Of a stretch of 64,000 nucleotides of DNA, positions 60,648 through 64,000 are shown in pieces. The translations under genes were made by a program, and so were the position numbers. This stretch comes from Emticicia sp. C21. GTDB taxonomy: Bacteria; Bacteroidota; Bacteroidia; Cytophagales; Spirosomataceae. The stretch spans positions 310,282-374,281 of the forward strand of contig NZ_QVMT01000004.1 in assembly GCF_003418935.1 (NCBI RefSeq), read 5' to 3'. Position 1 is the stretch's first letter; each line of letters begins with the position of its first letter. Under the pieces are notes generated by a model. That model did no database searches and had not been told where the DNA came from. It saw only the letters and a program-made list of their open reading frames with translations.

Positions 60648-63278
60648 ATGAAAAAACTACTACTTGCTTTCCTGTATTGGGTTATCAGTATTCACTTACA
60701 GGCACAATTGCCTGTGGTTAATACTCGCCCACGTATTATGATGAATGCCGATTTAAGGGCCAGCCTCCTAGCAAAAAAGAATGCTAATACGCCTGAATGG
60801 CAAGCTTTGTTAGCAGAGGCAAACAGCTATTCTAATAAACCCGTAATGGCCTGGACTCCGGCTACTGTTAATACGTGGGATACCAATTACATTTTTTACA
60901 GCTATCAGGCCAGTAGCTGGGAGGATGCCACTATGCCTTTGGCCTTTGCCCATTTGATGACCAAAAACTCAAATCCGGGAGCAAATCCAACAGTATACTC
61001 GAATAAATTGATGCAATTGGCAGATTCTATTATGTCAGCCAATCGTCGGTATCGCTCACAGATTAATACATGGAATCACCCATTGAGTAGAAACGACTAC
61101 TATCCTACCCGCCATTTAGGCCGGATTATCGGCACTATTTACGACTGGTGTCATGATGAATTGGGACAGGCTCGAAAAGACTCACTGATTCACCTGATGA
61201 AACAATGGTTTGATGATATCAGAGGCAATGCCTACCAGAACAACGACCGTGCTACGGGCAACTATTTCTTTGGCCATGTTTTTTGCGTAGCACATTTTGG
61301 TTATGCTTTAGGGAGTGACGACCCTCGGTCGCAGGAAATGATTGATTGGGCAAGGATTCGTTTTGATGGAACGCCCTCACCAAACGTTGAGCCACAGGAT
61401 ATACCCGATAATAATGTAGCCGATGCATGGGAGAACGGTTATAAAAGCTATAAAGTAACGGCTTATGGCTTTCCGGCGGCACAAATGTATACGGGCTTGC
61501 CTGCCAAAGGAGGCTTGCAGATACAGGGTTGGAGTTATGGGGCCACTAATAGCGTAAAAGTATTGGATTATATGGCTCTGGTAAAAATGGCTACCGGAGA
61601 AGATCTCATAGACACCAAACTCTCGTGGATACAGGATTTGGTAAAAGCGATCCACCATTCACTATTACCTAATGGTCACGAAGTTGATCATGATGGCGAC
61701 TGGGGAGATAATTATGGGCCTTACCTGAATCACCATTTTTCTGAAAGACTGGCTTTTGTGCTGGAAGGTAAGCCTTTAGGCGAGCAAGCGCAATACTTTC
61801 AGAAATCAGAATACAAACCTTTTTTTGTCTATGGCAATACCGTTAATGGTTTATATAACTGGGAGAAATTTTACTTTCCTAGTACCACTCGTCCTTCTGC
61901 TCCTTTTGATAATCAATTATGGTATAGCGGGTTCAATCAGGGATATAATCTAGGGATTGGCAACCGAACCTCACCTGTTTTTCTGATGCGGAATAAATGG
62001 GCCGATAGCACAGCTACGTGGGCAGTTTTCAGGGCTGATGCGGCTACCTACGATGACCATAAACACTTTGCCGGCGGCAGTTTTGAGATTTGCCGGGGAG
62101 GTAGTTATATACTCACTAATGCTTCAAATGTAGGCAAAGCCGGGTATCCACTTCTGGGAGATAATACGCTGGCTGAAAATACCGGAGCTAATAATACACT
62201 TTACTTTAATGATTTCGGCGATTATCAGCAAACCAGCAGCGCTTTTATAGGTGGGCAAGGCTACTATGGCAAAGACGATTTGAAAGCCGTGCAAATGGAT
62301 GATTCACTGACGTATGTACGTACTGATTTAACTTCTTATTACGATAAAAGCTATTATCCTGAAATTAATTTAAAGAAGATTAATTACTTTATCAGAGGTT
62401 TTCTTTACCTGAGAAGTAGCAACCTGTTTTTATCTTATGACCAGATTTCGGCTAAAAACTCTACTAATCCGCAAGGACAGTATAAGAAACACCTGCGTTG
62501 GCACTTCCTGAAAAATCCTGTGGTGACTGGCAATCTGATTAAATCAAGCCATAGAGGTTCGGATATTTATGTAAAAACACTTATTCCGGCTAATCCTGAT
62601 ATTACGGTTGTGGATGAAAGTAATAATCCTGATAATACTTCGGGGTCTAGTATGAATTATTATTTCAATAGTCCTACCTGGCGAACAGAAGTAAAATATG
62701 CCGATAATCCGCTTGACCAGATATTTCTGACTGTGCTACAACCAACTATCAGAAATACTACTGCACCGATTATTGATAATATTAATTCGACTGATGGGAA
62801 AATGAAAGGGGCTATTGTAACGGCGAACAATGGCAAAAAAGAAATTGCCTTTTTCAATACTGATCTTACGCCTTTGCAGACGGGTATCACAAGTACGCAG
62901 TATACATTCCCTAATACGGGCGATATTCGTCATACTATTTGTGGGGTAGTACCTAATGCAAAGTATCTGGTGACAGTAACAGGCGATGAGGTGAATATCG
63001 TACAAGATGCTAATGGGAATAGAACAGCATCTATTGCAGGGGTTCTACAATTTATGACTAGTGCCGCTCCTTGTCCTAATGAAATGACTTTTTCTAATAC
63101 AGTTGCAACAGGTAATTATAAAACGGGGAATACTATTTCGACTCAAAACGGAGGCACCACACAAATTCCGAATGGAACGAATGTTACTTTTGACGCTGCT
63201 AAGGCTATCATACTGAATCCCACTTTTGAGGCGCAAAGTGGTAGTGTGTTTAAGGCGCATATTGGGGGGTGTAATTGA
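60648..63278 (+). CDS. Heparinase II/III-like secreted lyase with 3-coathanger stack domain
   Basis: This 876-residue exported protein has a signal peptide (LLLAFLYWVISIHLQAQ). An alpha-helical toroid domain resembling alginate/heparin lyases (about 20-420) includes PLSRNDYYPTRHLGRIIGT and PNGHEVDHDGDWGDNYGP. The beta-sandwich heparinase part is at about 430-800 (FRADAATYDDHKHFAGGSFE). The last 70 residues are a 3-coathanger stack domain (ATGNYKTGNTIST and IILNPTFEAQSGSVFKAHIG), typical of Spirosomataceae secreted proteins. It probably cleaves an acidic polysaccharide outside the cell. It is a single gene with its own terminator. Confidence 0.8.
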   Translation: MKKLLLAFLYWVISIHLQAQLPVVNTRPRIMMNADLRASLLAKKNANTPEWQALLAEANSYSNKPVMAWTPATVNTWDTNYIFYSYQASSWEDATMPLAFAHLMTKNSNPGANPTVYSNKLMQLADSIMSANRRYRSQINTWNHPLSRNDYYPTRHLGRIIGTIYDWCHDELGQARKDSLIHLMKQWFDDIRGNAYQNNDRATGNYFFGHVFCVAHFGYALGSDDPRSQEMIDWARIRFDGTPSPNVEPQDIPDNNVADAWENGYKSYKVTAYGFPAAQMYTGLPAKGGLQIQGWSYGATNSVKVLDYMALVKMATGEDLIDTKLSWIQDLVKAIHHSLLPNGHEVDHDGDWGDNYGPYLNHHFSERLAFVLEGKPLGEQAQYFQKSEYKPFFVYGNTVNGLYNWEKFYFPSTTRPSAPFDNQLWYSGFNQGYNLGIGNRTSPVFLMRNKWADSTATWAVFRADAATYDDHKHFAGGSFEICRGGSYILTNASNVGKAGYPLLGDNTLAENTGANNTLYFNDFGDYQQTSSAFIGGQGYYGKDDLKAVQMDDSLTYVRTDLTSYYDKSYYPEINLKKINYFIRGFLYLRSSNLFLSYDQISAKNSTNPQGQYKKHLRWHFLKNPVVTGNLIKSSHRGSDIYVKTLIPANPDITVVDESNNPDNTSGSSMNYYFNSPTWRTEVKYADNPLDQIFLTVLQPTIRNTTAPIIDNINSTDGKMKGAIVTANNGKKEIAFFNTDLTPLQTGITSTQYTFPNTGDIRHTICGVVPNAKYLVTVTGDEVNIVQDANGNRTASIAGVLQFMTSAAPCPNEMTFSNTVATGNYKTGNTISTQNGGTTQIPNGTNVTFDAAKAIILNPTFEAQSGSVFKAHIGGCN

Positions 63279-63310
63279 AAAATATTTTAGAAGTTATAGG
63301 CATAAATTAA

Positions 63311-63359
63311 TAGATAATCCGCTATTTTCATCATTTCAATGAGGATAGCGGATTATCTA
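63311..63359 (+). terminator. Hairpin terminator after the lyase gene
   Basis: Perfect 15-bp stem (63311-63325 and 63345-63359; 17 bp counting flanking A-T pairs) with a 19-nt loop, followed within a few bases by a short T run. Confidence 0.75.
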
Positions 63360-63458
63360 TTTAAATTTTTGAAAAAAGTCACCCACCATGTCCAATTCTT
63401 TTCAGTTCATTTGATATGTAGTTGTAAAACAATTACTCACATTAAATCTTTAAAAACA

Positions 63459-63812
63459 ATGGACGAATATCTATTGATTTTCAGACACGAGGATGGTGGC
63501 AAAGTAGCTTCACCTGAGCAAATGCAAATCTGGATAAAACAAACAATGGACTGGATTGGGGGTATAGCTGCCCAGAACAAATATGTAGGTGGCAACGGGT
63601 TAATTTTTGAAAATAGCAAAGTAGTTGGCCACAACGGTGTGGTGACTAATGGCCCTTTTGGTGATGTGAAAGAAACCATAGGCGGTTATGCTATTGTAAG
63701 GGCAGAATCCATTGAGGAGGCTGTTGAGTTTGCTAAAGGTTCCCCTATCTTACAGGGCCCAGGCAATACTATGGAAGTAAGGAAAATTGCCAAGGGAGAT
63801 GGTGTTCATTAA
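63459..63812 (+). CDS. YCII-related (DGPF) family protein
   Basis: This 117-residue protein matches the YCII/DGPF-type domain: the opening MDEYLLIFRHEDGG, the line NGPFGDVKETIGGYAIVRAE (a variant of DGPF) at about 66-85, and IEEAVEFAKGSPIL near 88-101. The ATG at 63459 is used because the open frame upstream (to 63339) overlaps the terminator of the previous gene. DGPF proteins are typical partners of ECF42 sigma factors, and one starts 55 bp downstream. The function is unclear; it may bind a small molecule or assist the sigma factor. Confidence 0.9.
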   Translation: MDEYLLIFRHEDGGKVASPEQMQIWIKQTMDWIGGIAAQNKYVGGNGLIFENSKVVGHNGVVTNGPFGDVKETIGGYAIVRAESIEEAVEFAKGSPILQGPGNTMEVRKIAKGDGVH

Positions 63813-63822
63813 ATAATAATAG

Positions 63823-63851
63823 ATAAGCCTCTGCTGCAAACAGAGGCTTAT
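63823..63851 (+). terminator. Hairpin between the DGPF gene and the sigma-factor gene
   Basis: Perfect 11-bp stem (63823-63833 and 63841-63851) with a 7-nt loop and a short T tail. It may lower transcription into the sigma-factor gene. Confidence 0.7.
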
Positions 63852-63867
63852 TTAGCATCAGTTTAAT

Positions 63868-64000
63868 ATGCAACGGCAGGAACTCATACCACATTTATTC
63901 AGAACTGAATTCAGGAAGATAACGGCTGTGCTATCTAAATTGATGGGTATTGAGCATATAGAAACGGCTGAGGATATTGCCAGTGACACATTTTTATCAG
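63868..64000 (+). CDS. ECF-type RNA polymerase sigma factor, N-terminal part (runs off right edge)
   Basis: This open frame begins ATG at 63868 and reads off the window. The visible 44 residues include LIPHLFRTEFRKITAVLSKL and AEDIASDTFLS, the start of sigma region 2 in ECF42-type factors. Such factors are normally encoded beside a YCII/DGPF protein, as here. The C-terminal extension that defines ECF42 is outside the window, so the group assignment rests on context. Confidence 0.75.
   Translation, partial: MQRQELIPHLFRTEFRKITAVLSKLMGIEHIETAEDIASDTFLS

Overview
The window looks like a chromosomal segment of a member of the Bacteroidota, most likely order Cytophagales (Spirosomataceae-like: the Emticicia, Arcicella, Leadbetterella and Runella group). 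The evidence is low GC, TAnnTTTG-type promoter elements, type IX secretion (Por) C-terminal sorting domains, a 3-coathanger stack domain, DUF5606 and DUF4301 proteins, SusC-style outer-membrane barrels, LytTR regulators, and a general lack of Shine-Dalgarno sequences. No rRNA, tRNA, CRISPR array, insertion sequence or prophage was seen.

Layout. 1-5.0 kb (minus strand): the N-terminal half of a membrane MutS-like protein, a penicillin-binding-type serine hydrolase lipoprotein, and mreD-mreC-mreB. 5.3-14.7 kb (plus): mostly single housekeeping genes with their own hairpin terminators: a GH3-type adenylase, a metallo-beta-lactamase/rhodanese sulfur enzyme, sppA, yihA (engB), a DUF5606 protein, an extended SDR and a TPR protein. 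14.8-17.3 kb (minus): a DUF4301 nucleotidyltransferase-like protein followed by an APH-fold kinase. 17.4-20.5 kb: proA and a short GT35 phosphorylase-like protein whose expected PLP lysine is Thr. 20.7-27.1 kb: a small exported protein and a tripartite RND pump. 27.1-29.7 kb (minus): a TonB-dependent receptor-like barrel and a 43-residue membrane peptide. 30-34.2 kb: deoC, a CCG-type Fe-S protein, a conserved hypothetical gene, a luciferase-like monooxygenase, msrC and precorrin-2 dehydrogenase. A nested palindromic repeat follows at 34.24-34.39 kb, then an ABC exporter. 36.4-38.3 kb: a UPF0323 lipoprotein plus glutathionylspermidine-synthase-like ATP-grasp pair. 38.3-40.3 kb (minus): two related type IX-sorted proteins, one frameshifted. 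40.4-46.7 kb (minus): a planctomycete-type cassette (PSCyt1/DUF1549/DUF1553, DUF1501, FG-GAP/TIM-barrel fusion).

48-60.6 kb is the most accessory part. It holds fibre-like repetitive secreted proteins, small exported proteins, a DKNYY lipoprotein, a LytS/LytTR two-component pair, a GAF-LytTR protein and a stand-alone LytTR protein. The stand-alone LytTR gene is 2 bp from two tandem secreted fibre-like paralogues, and two direct-repeat LytTR-like boxes 21 bp apart lie just upstream of its -33/-7 promoter. An exported TPR-SMI1/KNR4 protein follows. I consider this the best candidate for an undescribed system: a LytTR-controlled, probably autoregulated, surface or extracellular fibre locus. The right end carries a heparinase-like lyase with a 3-coathanger stack domain and a YCII/DGPF protein beside the start of an ECF42-type sigma factor.

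All functional calls come from reading motifs by eye. No database search, structure prediction or promoter-scanning program was run.
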